This document shows, piece by piece, positions 1-8,836 of a stretch of DNA of 64,000 bases; positions within the stretch are counted from its first letter, which is position 1, and each line of letters opens with the position of its first letter. Below the pieces are notes generated by a model. The model worked only from the letters and a program-made list of their open reading frames with translations. It made no database searches and was not told the origin of the DNA. The translations under genes were made by a program, and so were the position numbers. Source of the stretch: Pelosinus sp. IPA-1 (GTDB lineage Bacteria > Bacillota > Negativicutes > DSM-13327); NCBI RefSeq assembly GCF_030269905.1, contig NZ_BSVC01000001.1:434001-498000 (forward strand), written 5' to 3'.

Positions 1-1
1 C

Positions 2-3000
2 ATTTCCTATGCCTTTACTGACGTAGCGGCTATTTATCCTATTACTCCGTCAACAAATATGGCAGAGCATGCTGATGAGTGGGCCACTCAAGGGCGAACT
101 AATATTTTTGGTCAAACTGTGAAAATAGTAGAGATGCAATCAGAAGCTGGTGCAGCTGGAGCCGTACATGGATCCTTGCATGCAGGGGCTTTAACGACCA
201 CATATACCGCGTCTCAAGGCCTGCTGCTTATGATTCCTAACATGTATAAAATTGCTGGTGAACTTTTGCCTGCGGTGTTCCATGTCAGTGCTAGAGCTTT
301 GGGTGCGAATGCACTTAGCATCTTTGGTGATCATCAAGATGTTATGGCGACTAGACAGACTGGATTTGCTTTGCTTGCTGAAAGTAGTGTACAGCAAGTT
401 ATGGATTTAGCTGCAGTAGCTCATTTGTCGGCAATCAAAGGGCGTGTTCCTTTTCTTAATTTTTTTGACGGGTTCCGTACGTCTCATGAAGTGCAAAAAA
501 TCGAAGTTCTTGAATATGATGAGTTGGCTCAGTTAGTAGATCAGAACGCAATCGAAGAATTTAGAAGAAAGGCACTGAATCCTGATCATCCAGTTATAAA
601 AGGGACAGTACAAAACTCTGATATCTATTTCCAACAAAGGGAAGTTTCCAATCGGTATTATCAAGCCCTTCCTGAAATTGTCGAAGAATACATGGCTCAA
701 ATCAATAAACTGACGGGCCGGGATTATCATCTTTTCAATTATTATGGTGCTTTAGATGCGGATAGAATGATTATAGCCATGGGGTCAGTATGTGAAGCCA
801 TTGAAGAAACAGTTGACTATTTGAATGCGAATGGGGAAAAAGTTGGTCTATTGACGGTACATTTGTACAGGCCTTTTTCTTTAGAACATTTTTTCAAGTA
901 TATTCCTAAAACAGTGAAAAAAATTGCTGTTTTGGACAGAACGAAAGAGCTAGGGGCATTTGCTGAACCCCTTTATTTGGATGTAAAAGCAGTATTTAGC
1001 GGTAGAGAATGGCAACCAATTATCGTTGGCGGCAGATGCGGTGTGGGTGGTAAAGACGTAACTCCTAGTCATGTTCACGGTATTTTTGAAAATCTAAAGC
1101 AGCACCAACCAAAAGACAACTTCACCGTTGGTATTGTAGATGATGTGACCTACACCTCTCTGCCTCTCGGAGAAGATATTGATACTACAGCAGCTGGAAC
1201 GACTGCTTGTAAGTTCTGGGGGCTTGGTTCAGATGGGACGGTTGGCGCCAACAAGAGTGCGATCACCATTATTGGTGATCATACTGACATGTATGCCCAA
1301 GCGTATTTTGCCTATGATTCTAAAAAATCTGGTGGTGTTACCATTTCCCACTTGCGGTTTGGTAAAAGTCCAATAAAATCACCTTATCTAATAAATAAGG
1401 CTAACTTTATTGCCTGTCATAACCAATCCTATGTAGATAAATATAACGTATTGGAAGGTTTAAAACAGGGAGGGAATTTCCTCTTAAACTGTAATTGGAC
1501 GGAGCAGGAGTTAGATACGAATTTACCTGCTGCAATGAAACGCTATATGTTCAAAAATAATATTAATTTTTATACCATTGATGCTGTTCGTATTGCCCAG
1601 GAAATTGGTCTAGGCGGCCGAATTAATATGATCATGCAAGCTGCTTTTTTCAAGATTGCGGATATTATTCCTGCCCAAGATGCGGTTACATATCTGAAAA
1701 AAGCGGTAGTAAAATCCTATGGAAACAAGGGTGAAAAAGTCGTAAATATGAACAATGCTGCCATCGACAAGGGGGTGCAGGCCATTGTCAAAATAACGAT
1801 TCCTGCTTCCTGGCAAAATGCACAAGATAAAAGAAGTACGGAGGATAACGTACCAGCTTTCATTAAAAATATTTTAGTTCCAATGAACAGGCAAGAAGGA
1901 GACCAATTACCTGTAAGTGCTTTTGTTGGTATGGAAGATGGTGCATTTCCGATGGGGACAGCGGCATATGAAAAACGTGGTATTGCCATTAATATTCCCT
2001 GCTGGTTACCAGAACATTGTATTCAGTGTAATCAGTGCTCCTATGTATGTCCCCATGCTGCTATCAGACCCATATTAATCAATGAGGAAGAAATGGAAAA
2101 AGCCCCTTCTGGTTTCGTGAGTAAAGACGCTAGTGGTGTGAAAGGCTTGAATTTCCGCATTGCCATTTCGGCTTATGATTGTACAGGGTGTGGTAACTGT
2201 GCCCAGGTTTGTCCATCCAAAGAAAAATCTTTAGAAATGAAACCGCTTGAAACTCAGCTCGAACAAGCTGTTTTATGGAATTATGCGCTAGCTATATCAC
2301 CAAAAGTAAATCCTTTAAATCCACTCACTGTAAAAGGCAGTCAATTTGAACAACCCCTGCTTGAATTCTCTGGTGCTTGTGCAGGGTGCGGTGAAACTCC
2401 CTATGCAAAACTCGTCACTCAATTGTTTGGGGACAGGATGATGGTTGCTAATGCTACCGGTTGTTCTTCCGTTTGGGGCGCTAGTGCACCATCGATGCCT
2501 TATACCAAGAATCATCGGGGGCATGGACCAGCTTGGGGTAATTCCCTATTTGAAGATAATGCTGAGTATGGATTAGGTATGCTGCTTGGTGTAAAACAGC
2601 TCAGAGAGAAATTATCTCGGGATATCCAAGTAGCAGCTGAATTGAGTGAGGACCTTGAATTTAAAAGGGCCTGTGAGGACTGGTTGTTGAATAAAGATCA
2701 GGGTGATGCTACCCGTGATAGAGCCGATAAACTGGTCGCTCTACTAGAAAAGAATAAAGAAAAAAATCCTTTGCTCAATGAAATTTACAAGAATAAAGAT
2801 TTTATGGTAAAGAGATCTCAATGGATTTTTGGTGGTGATGGTTGGGCTTATGACATTGGCTTTGGTGGATTGGATCATGTACTGGCATCTGGCCAAGATG
2901 TGAATGTGCTTGTATTTGATACTGAAGTATATTCTAATACAGGTGGTCAGTCTTCCAAGTCAACCCCAACCGCGGCAATTGCAAAATTAGCTGCTAGCGG

Positions 3001-3499
3001 TAAACGAACTAAGAAAAAAGATCTTGGAATGATTGCGATGAGTTATGGGAATGTCTATGTAGCACAAATTGCAATGGGCGCTGATAAAAATCAAACTCTT
3101 AAAGCTATCGCAGAGGCAGAAGCCTACCCGGGGCCATCTTTAATTATCGCTTACGCCCCTTGTATTAACCATGGTTTAAAGGTAGGTATGGGTTGCAGTC
3201 ATTTGGAAGCTAAGCGGGCCGTAGATAGTGGTTACTGGTCATTATATCGGTACAATCCTCAACTGATAGATACTGACAAAACGGCATTTGCATTGGATTC
3301 CAAAGAACCAATCATGAGTTTTCAGGAATTCCTTATGGGGGAAGTGCGTTATTCCTCACTAAAGAAACAGTTTCCTGAGTTAGCTGGAAATTTATTCAAT
3401 GAGGCCGAACAAGAAGCAGCAAATAGACTGAAAGGTTATAGACGGCTAGCTGGTCAATATGCAGCAGTCATCCAGGAAGTTGCTGCGACTAAAGAGTAA
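2..3499 (+). CDS. nifJ: Pyruvate:ferredoxin (flavodoxin) oxidoreductase, 5'-truncated by the window edge
   Basis: Homodimeric PFOR that decarboxylates pyruvate to acetyl-CoA and reduces ferredoxin or flavodoxin in the cytoplasm. The frame stays open from base 2, and the codons before the first ATG (59) encode the family motif YPITPSTNMAEHADEW. The true start therefore lies a few codons upstream of the window, and 1165 codons are seen against about 1170-1175 usual. The order is the pyruvate-binding N-terminal domain, the CoA/gamma region, then two ferredoxin-type [4Fe-4S] clusters (CIQCNQCSYVCP near base 2018 and CTGCGNCAQVCP near 2180). The C-terminal TPP domain has the extra-cluster cysteines in CAGCGET and the TPP/Mg motif GGDGWAYD. 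It ends at a strong shared terminator and stands apart from the genes that follow. Identity is clear; the physiological electron acceptor cannot be told from sequence. Confidence 0.97.
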   Translation: MSYAFTDVAAIYPITPSTNMAEHADEWATQGRTNIFGQTVKIVEMQSEAGAAGAVHGSLHAGALTTTYTASQGLLLMIPNMYKIAGELLPAVFHVSARALGANALSIFGDHQDVMATRQTGFALLAESSVQQVMDLAAVAHLSAIKGRVPFLNFFDGFRTSHEVQKIEVLEYDELAQLVDQNAIEEFRRKALNPDHPVIKGTVQNSDIYFQQREVSNRYYQALPEIVEEYMAQINKLTGRDYHLFNYYGALDADRMIIAMGSVCEAIEETVDYLNANGEKVGLLTVHLYRPFSLEHFFKYIPKTVKKIAVLDRTKELGAFAEPLYLDVKAVFSGREWQPIIVGGRCGVGGKDVTPSHVHGIFENLKQHQPKDNFTVGIVDDVTYTSLPLGEDIDTTAAGTTACKFWGLGSDGTVGANKSAITIIGDHTDMYAQAYFAYDSKKSGGVTISHLRFGKSPIKSPYLINKANFIACHNQSYVDKYNVLEGLKQGGNFLLNCNWTEQELDTNLPAAMKRYMFKNNINFYTIDAVRIAQEIGLGGRINMIMQAAFFKIADIIPAQDAVTYLKKAVVKSYGNKGEKVVNMNNAAIDKGVQAIVKITIPASWQNAQDKRSTEDNVPAFIKNILVPMNRQEGDQLPVSAFVGMEDGAFPMGTAAYEKRGIAINIPCWLPEHCIQCNQCSYVCPHAAIRPILINEEEMEKAPSGFVSKDASGVKGLNFRIAISAYDCTGCGNCAQVCPSKEKSLEMKPLETQLEQAVLWNYALAISPKVNPLNPLTVKGSQFEQPLLEFSGACAGCGETPYAKLVTQLFGDRMMVANATGCSSVWGASAPSMPYTKNHRGHGPAWGNSLFEDNAEYGLGMLLGVKQLREKLSRDIQVAAELSEDLEFKRACEDWLLNKDQGDATRDRADKLVALLEKNKEKNPLLNEIYKNKDFMVKRSQWIFGGDGWAYDIGFGGLDHVLASGQDVNVLVFDTEVYSNTGGQSSKSTPTAAIAKLAASGKRTKKKDLGMIAMSYGNVYVAQIAMGADKNQTLKAIAEAEAYPGPSLIIAYAPCINHGLKVGMGCSHLEAKRAVDSGYWSLYRYNPQLIDTDKTAFALDSKEPIMSFQEFLMGEVRYSSLKKQFPELAGNLFNEAEQEAANRLKGYRRLAGQYAAVIQEVAATKE

Positions 3500-3502
3500 A
3501 AA

Positions 3503-3549
3503 TAAAGAGTTAGGGCTATCTCAATATCTGAGATAGCCCTAACTCTTTA
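3503..3549. terminator. Bidirectional terminator between nifJ and the MerR gene
   Basis: Two perfectly complementary 21-nt arms (3503-3523 and 3529-3549) flank a 5-nt loop. The arms start with TAAAGAG and end with CTCTTTA. The hairpin lies between two convergent stop codons, so it can serve both genes. Confidence 0.9.
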
Positions 3550-3559
3550 CTACAATTAA

Positions 3560-3916
3560 TTATTTTAGTTTATCTTTGTAGAACTTAATTTTATCATTCA
3601 GATTTTGAAGGTTGTTTTCCCATTTCGCCTTTTCTTTTACCACAGCTACTTTATGTTTTTCTAGTATTTCTAATCGTTGCTGTGTTGTGGAATCTCCTTG
3701 ATATCGTAATAAAGAGTATTCTCTAATCTCTTTAATCGACATCCCAGTGTCTTTCAGTTTTTGAATAAATAGAATCCAATCGACATCCTGAGGGGTATAA
3801 AATCGTCTTCCTGCCGAATCACGGCTGACAACAAGTAATTGTTCTTTTTCATAATAACGTAATGTATAAGAACTTATATTAGTTATATCTGAAAATTGTC
3901 CGATTGAATAATTCAT
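3560..3916 (-). CDS. MerR-family transcriptional regulator
   Basis: A 118-residue MerR-type DNA-binding protein. The N-terminus MNYSIGQFSDITNISSYTLR and the following YYEKEQLL form the winged-helix domain of the family, and residues about 80-115 form the long dimerising coiled coil. The short tail after the coiled coil has no cysteine cluster, which argues against a metal sensor and fits the aldehyde- or electrophile-responsive AdhR/YfmP-like branch. It is divergent from a carboxymuconolactone decarboxylase-like gene. An 18-bp palindrome inside a promoter with a 19-bp spacer lies between them, so it probably controls that gene and perhaps itself. The inducer is unknown. Confidence 0.9.
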   Translation of the reverse strand: MNYSIGQFSDITNISSYTLRYYEKEQLLVVSRDSAGRRFYTPQDVDWILFIQKLKDTGMSIKEIREYSLLRYQGDSTTQQRLEILEKHKVAVVKEKAKWENNLQNLNDKIKFYKDKLK

Positions 3917-3928
3917 TTTTATTTCCTC

Positions 3929-3959
3929 TTGACTTAGAGTTAACTCTAAGAGTTACAAT
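3929..3959 (+). promoter_or_regulatory. MerR-type promoter with palindromic operator
   Basis: The -35 TTGACT (3929-3934) and -10 TACAAT (3954-3959) are separated by 19 bp, the stretched spacing typical of MerR-activated promoters. A perfect 18-bp palindrome, CTTAGAGTTAACTCTAAG (3933-3950), fills the spacer. It faces the downstream carboxymuconolactone decarboxylase-like gene. Binding of the adjacent MerR protein is inferred. Confidence 0.85.
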
Positions 3960-3990
3960 TCAATTATAACAAATGCAGGAGGTAAGAACA

Positions 3991-4389
3991 ATGAATTTAA
4001 CTCGTTTTGAAAAAGGATTGAAAAAACTGTCAGAGGTGGATGGCACTGCTGGTGAACATGTTATTGAGGCCCTTAAGGATATTGCGCCTGATTTAGGGAA
4101 GTACATTGTTGAGTTTGCTTTTGGTGATATATACTGTAGGGAAAATTTGAACTTACAAGAGCGAGAGATGATAACCTTAGCGAGTTTAATGACGCAAGGA
4201 GGCTGTGAAAATCAGTTAGAGGTACATATAAATGGAGCGTTAAATGTAGGGATTACACCACAGAAGGTAATTGAAGTCTTCCTTCAAGGTATTCCTTATA
4301 CAGGATTCCCAAGAGTTTTAAATGCTGTTGGGGTTGCTGCAAGAGTTTTTAAATCACGCAATGTAAGTGCTAAAGAGGCTGCTATATAG
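3991..4389 (+). CDS. Carboxymuconolactone decarboxylase / AhpD-like family protein
   Basis: A 132-residue protein of the carboxymuconolactone decarboxylase fold. The diagnostic middle part reads LQEREMITLASLMTQGGCEN followed by QLEVHINGALNVG and then the typical EVFLQGIPYTGFPR. The paired CxxC of AhpD peroxidase reductases is missing, so a thiol-peroxidase role is not supported; many relatives are of unknown function. I chose ATG 3991 over the in-frame ATG 3973 because AGGAGG at 3977-3982 sits 8 nt before it. It is probably induced through the MerR-type promoter just upstream and ends at its own terminator. The context suggests a stress or detoxification role, but no substrate can be named. 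Confidence 0.85.
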   Translation: MNLTRFEKGLKKLSEVDGTAGEHVIEALKDIAPDLGKYIVEFAFGDIYCRENLNLQEREMITLASLMTQGGCENQLEVHINGALNVGITPQKVIEVFLQGIPYTGFPRVLNAVGVAARVFKSRNVSAKEAAI

Positions 4390-4420
4390 GATATTTAATC
4401 CAGCGCAATTCTTTAAGACA

Positions 4421-4480
4421 ATGAAGTTGCTTTTCATAAGTTCTGGCGACAGAATAATGTGAAAAGCAACTTCATTTTTA
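4421..4480 (+). terminator. Rho-independent terminator
   Basis: Arms 4421-4436 and 4460-4475 are perfectly complementary (16 nt, ATGAAGTTGCTTTTCA and its complement) around a 23-nt loop and are followed by a T-run. It closes the carboxymuconolactone decarboxylase-like gene. Confidence 0.8.
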
Positions 4481-4581
4481 ATATGATATGCTTTATGGTA
4501 TGCATTTTTCTTTTAACTGGAATGATAATATCATAAGGGAGTCCAAAATATATCCTCGCAATAAAGGAAGGAGTGTTTACT

Positions 4582-4962
4582 ATGGAAAAAGAACAAACTA
4601 TTATTTCATACTTTTTTACTGAAAAGAAAGTAAAAGAAGCGAAACAGGCATTAGCTTGTGTTGGTTTAGAAGACGTCCATATTCGAAAAGTAAGCCGCTT
4701 TGGTATAACTAACGATAGAACCCAAGATAATCCCATATCTAGAGCTGAGACTCTTACTGGTCTAACACTTTTTTCAGCGAATACTTCAAAAGAGGAAAAC
4801 GCATCGGCAAGGGTTTTGCTCGGAGCAGATCCTTCGGTTAGTGGTATTAGCACCAGTGGCAATCAAATGCCTGGCCCAGTTTTCTCGCTAACTGCATTTG
4901 TTTCAGAAGAGCGGGTCGATGAAGCAGTGAGAATACTTAAACAAAAGGGAGGGCAAGTATAA
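4582..4962 (+). CDS. Small protein, possibly YflT-like general stress protein
   Basis: A 126-residue soluble protein with no signal peptide or membrane segment. Both ends have a similar beta-alpha pattern (TIISYFFTEKKVKEAKQAL at the start, FSLTAFVSEERVDEAVRIL at the end), which suggests two ferredoxin-like halves joined by a polar linker at residues about 40-90. This pattern recalls the general stress protein YflT/17M family, but the resemblance is weak and not a firm assignment. ATG 4582 is preferred over GTG 4573 because an AAGGAAGGAG stretch precedes it at usable spacing. It appears monocistronic between a terminator and the convergent lrgB gene. Confidence 0.6.
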   Translation: MEKEQTIISYFFTEKKVKEAKQALACVGLEDVHIRKVSRFGITNDRTQDNPISRAETLTGLTLFSANTSKEENASARVLLGADPSVSGISTSGNQMPGPVFSLTAFVSEERVDEAVRILKQKGGQV

Positions 4963-5033
4963 AAACAAAAGAGTAAACAATTTTTCTCTATATATTATAA
5001 GTCTTGGAAGGAAATGAGTCCCTAAACGATAAA

Positions 5034-5729
5034 TTAAAAGTTAACAAGCCAAGGAATATAAAATGGAGCGATGAAAGAGATAAATATGGCAGCAACCGCC
5101 ATGGCTACTCCTGCCATGGCTCCTTGCAGAGCTCCTTCTTGAAGAATGGTAGCTGTACCTTGGCCATGAGAAGTAACCCCCATAGCTAATCCCCTAGCAA
5201 TGGGATTCTTTATTTTGCAAAAAGAGAGAGCACCGGGACCAATGATGGAACCTAGTGTGCCTGTGAAAACAACAAAGGCGACAGCAATAGCCGGGTCACC
5301 GCCGGTAAGTAGAGAAATTTCAATGGCAATAGGGGCAGTAATCGACTTAGGCGCAATGGAAGCAGTGATCAGGGAGTCAAGTCCGCTAATTTTTGCTAAT
5401 AAGACAGCCGTTGTTAAGGTTGACAAAGCACCGCAGCTAATTCCTACTAATATGGGTAGTAAGTTCTGGCGTAATACGTTTCGATTTAAATAGAGAGGGA
5501 GCGCCAATGCCACGGTGGCAGGGCCGAGTAAAAAAGTCATTACATCTTTACCAGGCTTGTATTGTTCAAAGGTTATGCCTGTATAGTGAAAGACGATAAT
5601 AATGACTGTTGTACTGAGGAGTACAGGATTGTATAAAGGATTTTTAGTTTTCAAAAATAGTTTTCGACTAATGATATATAATGATATAGTAAGGAAGATG
5701 GTGAAAATTACTAATAATGTGGTGGGCAA
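5034..5729 (-). CDS. lrgB: LrgB/CidB-family membrane protein
   Basis: A 231-residue integral membrane protein of the LrgB family, the partner of holin-like LrgA. Family signs are PLYLNRNVLRQNLLPILVGI, the central segment ASIAPKSITAPIAIEIS, and the C-terminal GVTSHGQGTATILQEGA. Several hydrophobic segments span almost the full length. Relatives affect murein hydrolase activity and cell lysis or act as pyruvate or glycolate carriers; which applies here cannot be told. It starts one base after the lrgA stop on the minus strand, so the two are co-transcribed. A pyruvate link would fit the nearby pyruvate- and lactate-metabolising genes, but that is conjecture. Confidence 0.92.
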   Translation of the reverse strand: MPTTLLVIFTIFLTISLYIISRKLFLKTKNPLYNPVLLSTTVIIIVFHYTGITFEQYKPGKDVMTFLLGPATVALALPLYLNRNVLRQNLLPILVGISCGALSTLTTAVLLAKISGLDSLITASIAPKSITAPIAIEISLLTGGDPAIAVAFVVFTGTLGSIIGPGALSFCKIKNPIARGLAMGVTSHGQGTATILQEGALQGAMAGVAMAVAAIFISFIAPFYIPWLVNF

Positions 5730-5730
5730 G

Positions 5731-6108
5731 CTAGTTTGCGCCTCCTTTTCTTTCGAGATATTTTGTAAGAAACTGAGCGATTCCCCCTGTTGCTAGTAAG
5801 GCGACGAAAGCACTAATGACTAAAGGCAAAAAGAGCAGATGTCCTTTTTGGGTAAATAACCCTCCCCAGTCCATGAGTCCTACAGCAATGGGTATAAAGA
5901 AAAAAGATAAGTGTTTTAGTAATGGATTGGCACCGAGAGAAAGCCATTGCTCTTTAATAATGCCAGTAGATAATAAGGTAAATAAGAGAAGCATACCTAA
6001 CACACTGCCTGGTAAGGGCAAGTGTAAAATTCCGATGATCCATGTACTGACAGAATAAATAAGCCATAGTAAGAAAATTTGTCCTAATGTTTTCAGAGCG
6101 TTTTGCAA
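5731..6108 (-). CDS. lrgA: CidA/LrgA-family holin-like protein
   Basis: A 125-residue protein with four predicted membrane helices and the family core LPLPGSVLGMLLLFTLL followed by a segment containing LLKHLSFFFIPIAVGLM. It is the first gene of a two-gene lrgA-lrgB operon and is transcribed away from the yqaA-like gene. Members form holin-like oligomers in the cytoplasmic membrane. The 109-bp gap to the divergent neighbour must carry both promoters; I could not pick clear -35/-10 boxes there. Confidence 0.92.
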   Translation of the reverse strand: MQNALKTLGQIFLLWLIYSVSTWIIGILHLPLPGSVLGMLLLFTLLSTGIIKEQWLSLGANPLLKHLSFFFIPIAVGLMDWGGLFTQKGHLLFLPLVISAFVALLATGGIAQFLTKYLERKGGAN

Positions 6109-6217
6109 TGTTTATCACCTCTTATATATGATCTGGTAAAAGTAACCTTAGTATATACATAATAGCAGTAAATAGTATATAATGCTTCAAGAAATACTTT
6201 TTATTGAGGTGGATAAG

Positions 6218-6793
6218 TTGGAACAAGTGATTGTATTCTTTCAAAATTTTGGAGCGGCGGGCCTCTTTATTATTTCTTTTGTTGAATCTATTTTTTCGCC
6301 GATATTGCCCGATTTGTTATTGATTCCTATGGCTCTATCAGCACCAGAAAAAGCTATATACTATTCTGTGATTGCTACAACTGGGTCTGTATTAGGTGGT
6401 ATTATAGGTTATTTCGTTGGCAACAAGTATGGAATCATTGCAGTAAAAAAGTTTGTGCCTGACAAATATGTTGTTAAAATAACCGGTTGGCTCGATCATT
6501 ATGGTGGATGGGCTATTTTTCTTGCTGCCCTTGCACCAATCCCTTATAAGTTTGTTAGTATCAGTTCAGGTGTTTTTCGTATAAATATGATAGTTTTCTT
6601 AGTGGCTTCCATATTTGGCCGCGGAAAACGATTTTTGTTGGAAGGCATTCTGATTTTTTATTATGGTCCTAAAGCGTTGGAATTAATAAAAACCTATTCC
6701 AATACTTTTCTGATTGGACTCACTATCTTTATTGTCCTTCTTGTTGTCGGTGTAGTAGTGATGAGAAGACTTCCCCAAAGAAAATTGAGTTAA
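6218..6793 (+). CDS. YqaA/DedA-like (SNARE-associated) membrane protein
   Basis: About 191 residues with four or five membrane segments. The features fit the YqaA branch of the DedA/VTT superfamily: an early segment with FVESIFSPILPDLLLIPMAL, then GGIIGYFVGNKYG, then an arginine-rich turn GRGKRFLLEGILIFYYG. These proteins help with lipid scrambling or membrane homeostasis. An ATG at 6182 would add 12 residues, but GAGGTGG at 6206-6212 sits right in front of the in-frame TTG 6218, and family members begin near the EQVIVFFQNFGAAGL segment, so I chose the TTG. It is monocistronic and followed by a perfect palindromic terminator. Confidence 0.85.
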   Translation: MEQVIVFFQNFGAAGLFIISFVESIFSPILPDLLLIPMALSAPEKAIYYSVIATTGSVLGGIIGYFVGNKYGIIAVKKFVPDKYVVKITGWLDHYGGWAIFLAALAPIPYKFVSISSGVFRINMIVFLVASIFGRGKRFLLEGILIFYYGPKALELIKTYSNTFLIGLTIFIVLLVVGVVVMRRLPQRKLS

Positions 6794-6824
6794 AAAGACT
6801 TGGCGTACGCCAAGTCTTTTTAAC
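6789..6824 (+). terminator. Terminator after the yqaA-like gene
   Basis: A perfect 36-bp palindrome (two 18-nt halves, centre GTAC) overlaps the stop codon and ends in CTTTTTAAC. It can work in either direction, though only the plus strand has a gene ending here. Confidence 0.8.
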
Positions 6825-6901
6825 TTATTTTATGACTAGGATTATGTAAAGATTTACCGTATACTAGTATTATAGATTTATGCAGAAATAGAGGTGAAAA
6901 A

Positions 6902-8770
6902 ATGGAAATTAGTAAAGTACCACAGACTCCCGGTCCTGGACAAGTGGAAAGTGCGAAATCGACAAACGTTCAGGTAGAACAGGATCTCGGGGTATCTAGT
7001 AGCAATCCATTGGTGCAAAAGGATTTTCAAGTTAAATTAGAAGATATTATTAAAAATAAATTGACAGATCTAACTACTTTGCTAGGAAGTCGGGATCAAC
7101 GGATTGGTTCATTGCCAGAAGATATTAAAAAAATTGTCCAGGAAATTTTGCAGCAAATGACGTCCACTAAGGATGTAGCTCAAGGGATGGAGCACTCTTT
7201 AAATACACAAAAAAATATAGCAGAGCAGCTTACTAATTTGGCAAATATCCTAGAGATTGCAGCTACGTTACAAAAAGGTGAGTACCAAGACGTACAGTCA
7301 GTGTTAAAGAGAATTGCTGAAATGGTAAGAGGACAAGCTGAAATGTCTCCAGATCAATTGGCAAATCAACTCTCACAATTAGTAAAACAACTGAATTCGT
7401 TACCTCAAAATACTAGGCAGGCGGTAGAACAATTTTTGCAACAGCTTTTCCCAGAAAGCGGACAATCCTTAGGGCAAAATAAGGAAAATACGTTGTTGCA
7501 ATTAACAAGTCAATTAGCCTCGAATACTAGTTTACCTCAAGGCGAACTAAAACAGGTTGCCAAACAGCTATTACAGCAATTAACACCAGAAAATCTAAAA
7601 CAGCTGAGTCAAAATGATAAGAATTCATTGGTTCAACTAACTAAATTATTGGAAAAGAACATGCCTTCTGGATTACAACAATCATCAGTAGTAAATCAAA
7701 TGCCAGATTTGCCAGAAGTGTGGACTCTATTACAGACAATTGATGCTCAGCAGTTTAAAGGTATACCACCTAAAGTCTTAGAGCAAACAGCAACTACATT
7801 ACAAGAGCTTTATCAGGAGATGAAAGCATCACCGGATAAAGCTGCTGTAGCAGCAAAATTAGAAAATTTTGTGCAGAACTTGCCCCCAGAGCTGGGAAAA
7901 GCGGTTCAACAAGCGATAAAACAAGGAGTCCAAGATAACAGTGTATTGACCTTGATAAAAAGTTTTGGAAATGCTGCATTATTAAATGGACAAGAGTCAA
8001 AAGACGTCGAAACCTTTATGGCGAAATTAGCGGAAAATCCTATGCCCAAATCCTTGGCAGCACCAGCAGCGGATTTATTGGCGCAAGTGGCAAAGCAATT
8101 ATCCGAAACGACGCTAACAATTGAGCAGTTAAAAACCCTAATGAAGCAGATTCAAAATCAACTGCTTTCGCCAAATGATAAGCTTATTGAAAAGGCGCAG
8201 CCAGGACTAGAACAATTGACCAAGGCAGTAGAGCAAAATATTCCACAAGCTTTGCAAGACATGGCTACAAAAAATAAGTTGCCAGAGCTTTCTAAAATGT
8301 GGGTACTATTGAAGGCCGCAGGGGGAGAACCATACCAAAATTCAAGTCTAGAGAGTTTGCAAAAATCTGCCGGGTCAATAAAAGAATTGGCCCAATCATT
8401 ATACAAATCCTTGGCAGGTGAAACGGAGAAGCTGATAGATCATAAGTCATTATCTTTTTCACTACCTCTTTATTTCGCGGATGGAACACGTTATCCGGCT
8501 CATATTCATATTTACCAGCAAGAAAAGGAAAATAGCAACCAAGTGACAAAAAAACAATTTGAAACATGGATGCGGGTTAGTCTAGATACAGAAAACATTG
8601 GCATTGTTGACAGTGTTTTTAGACTATATGAAGAAAATAAGCTGGATTTACGGGTTATTTTTCCCGATTCCCCTGCTGTTAGTGAATTTACCCAAACTCT
8701 GCCTGAAATTAGAAAAAGTATTGATGATACCACGCTTAAACTTACCAATATTATGATCAATAAAATATAA
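6902..8770 (+). CDS. FliK-like flagellar hook-length control C-domain protein, Gln-rich
   Basis: A 622-residue, Gln/Leu/Lys-rich, strongly helical cytoplasmic-type protein with no signal peptide. The long N-terminal part is low in complexity and contains a diverged internal repeat: residues near 245-310 (QNDKNSLVQLTKLLEKNMP, then LPEVWTLLQ) resemble those near 420-505 (an EQLTKAVEQNIPQALQ stretch, then LPELSKMWVLLK). The last 110 residues change character (LSFSLPLYFADGTRYPAHIH, then DTENIGIVDSVFRLYEENKL). They resemble the globular C-domain of FliK, which measures hook length and switches export specificity. No flagellar gene lies nearby, so this may be a stand-alone FliK-like protein and not the main FliK. 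It is monocistronic with its own terminator. The FliK link is moderately supported. Confidence 0.6.
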   Translation: MEISKVPQTPGPGQVESAKSTNVQVEQDLGVSSSNPLVQKDFQVKLEDIIKNKLTDLTTLLGSRDQRIGSLPEDIKKIVQEILQQMTSTKDVAQGMEHSLNTQKNIAEQLTNLANILEIAATLQKGEYQDVQSVLKRIAEMVRGQAEMSPDQLANQLSQLVKQLNSLPQNTRQAVEQFLQQLFPESGQSLGQNKENTLLQLTSQLASNTSLPQGELKQVAKQLLQQLTPENLKQLSQNDKNSLVQLTKLLEKNMPSGLQQSSVVNQMPDLPEVWTLLQTIDAQQFKGIPPKVLEQTATTLQELYQEMKASPDKAAVAAKLENFVQNLPPELGKAVQQAIKQGVQDNSVLTLIKSFGNAALLNGQESKDVETFMAKLAENPMPKSLAAPAADLLAQVAKQLSETTLTIEQLKTLMKQIQNQLLSPNDKLIEKAQPGLEQLTKAVEQNIPQALQDMATKNKLPELSKMWVLLKAAGGEPYQNSSLESLQKSAGSIKELAQSLYKSLAGETEKLIDHKSLSFSLPLYFADGTRYPAHIHIYQQEKENSNQVTKKQFETWMRVSLDTENIGIVDSVFRLYEENKLDLRVIFPDSPAVSEFTQTLPEIRKSIDDTTLKLTNIMINKI

Positions 8771-8780
8771 TTCTAAGGGC

Positions 8781-8836
8781 CAGAATCCCCAAAAAGGTTG
8801 TTACCTCTCAAAGGTGACAACCTTTTTTGGGATTCT
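8781..8836 (+). terminator. Terminator after the FliK-like gene
   Basis: Twenty-nt arms AGAATCCCC.. (8782-8801) and their near-perfect complement (8817-8836) enclose a short loop, with a T-run within the 3' arm. Confidence 0.8.

Noticed and set aside
59-61. ATG 59 as the start of nifJ
   Set aside because: The frame is open back to base 2 and encodes conserved PFOR residues before it, so the gene begins outside the window.
5200-5493. 97-codon plus-strand open frame opposite lrgB
   Set aside because: lrgB on the other strand is clearly conserved; this frame has no ribosome site.
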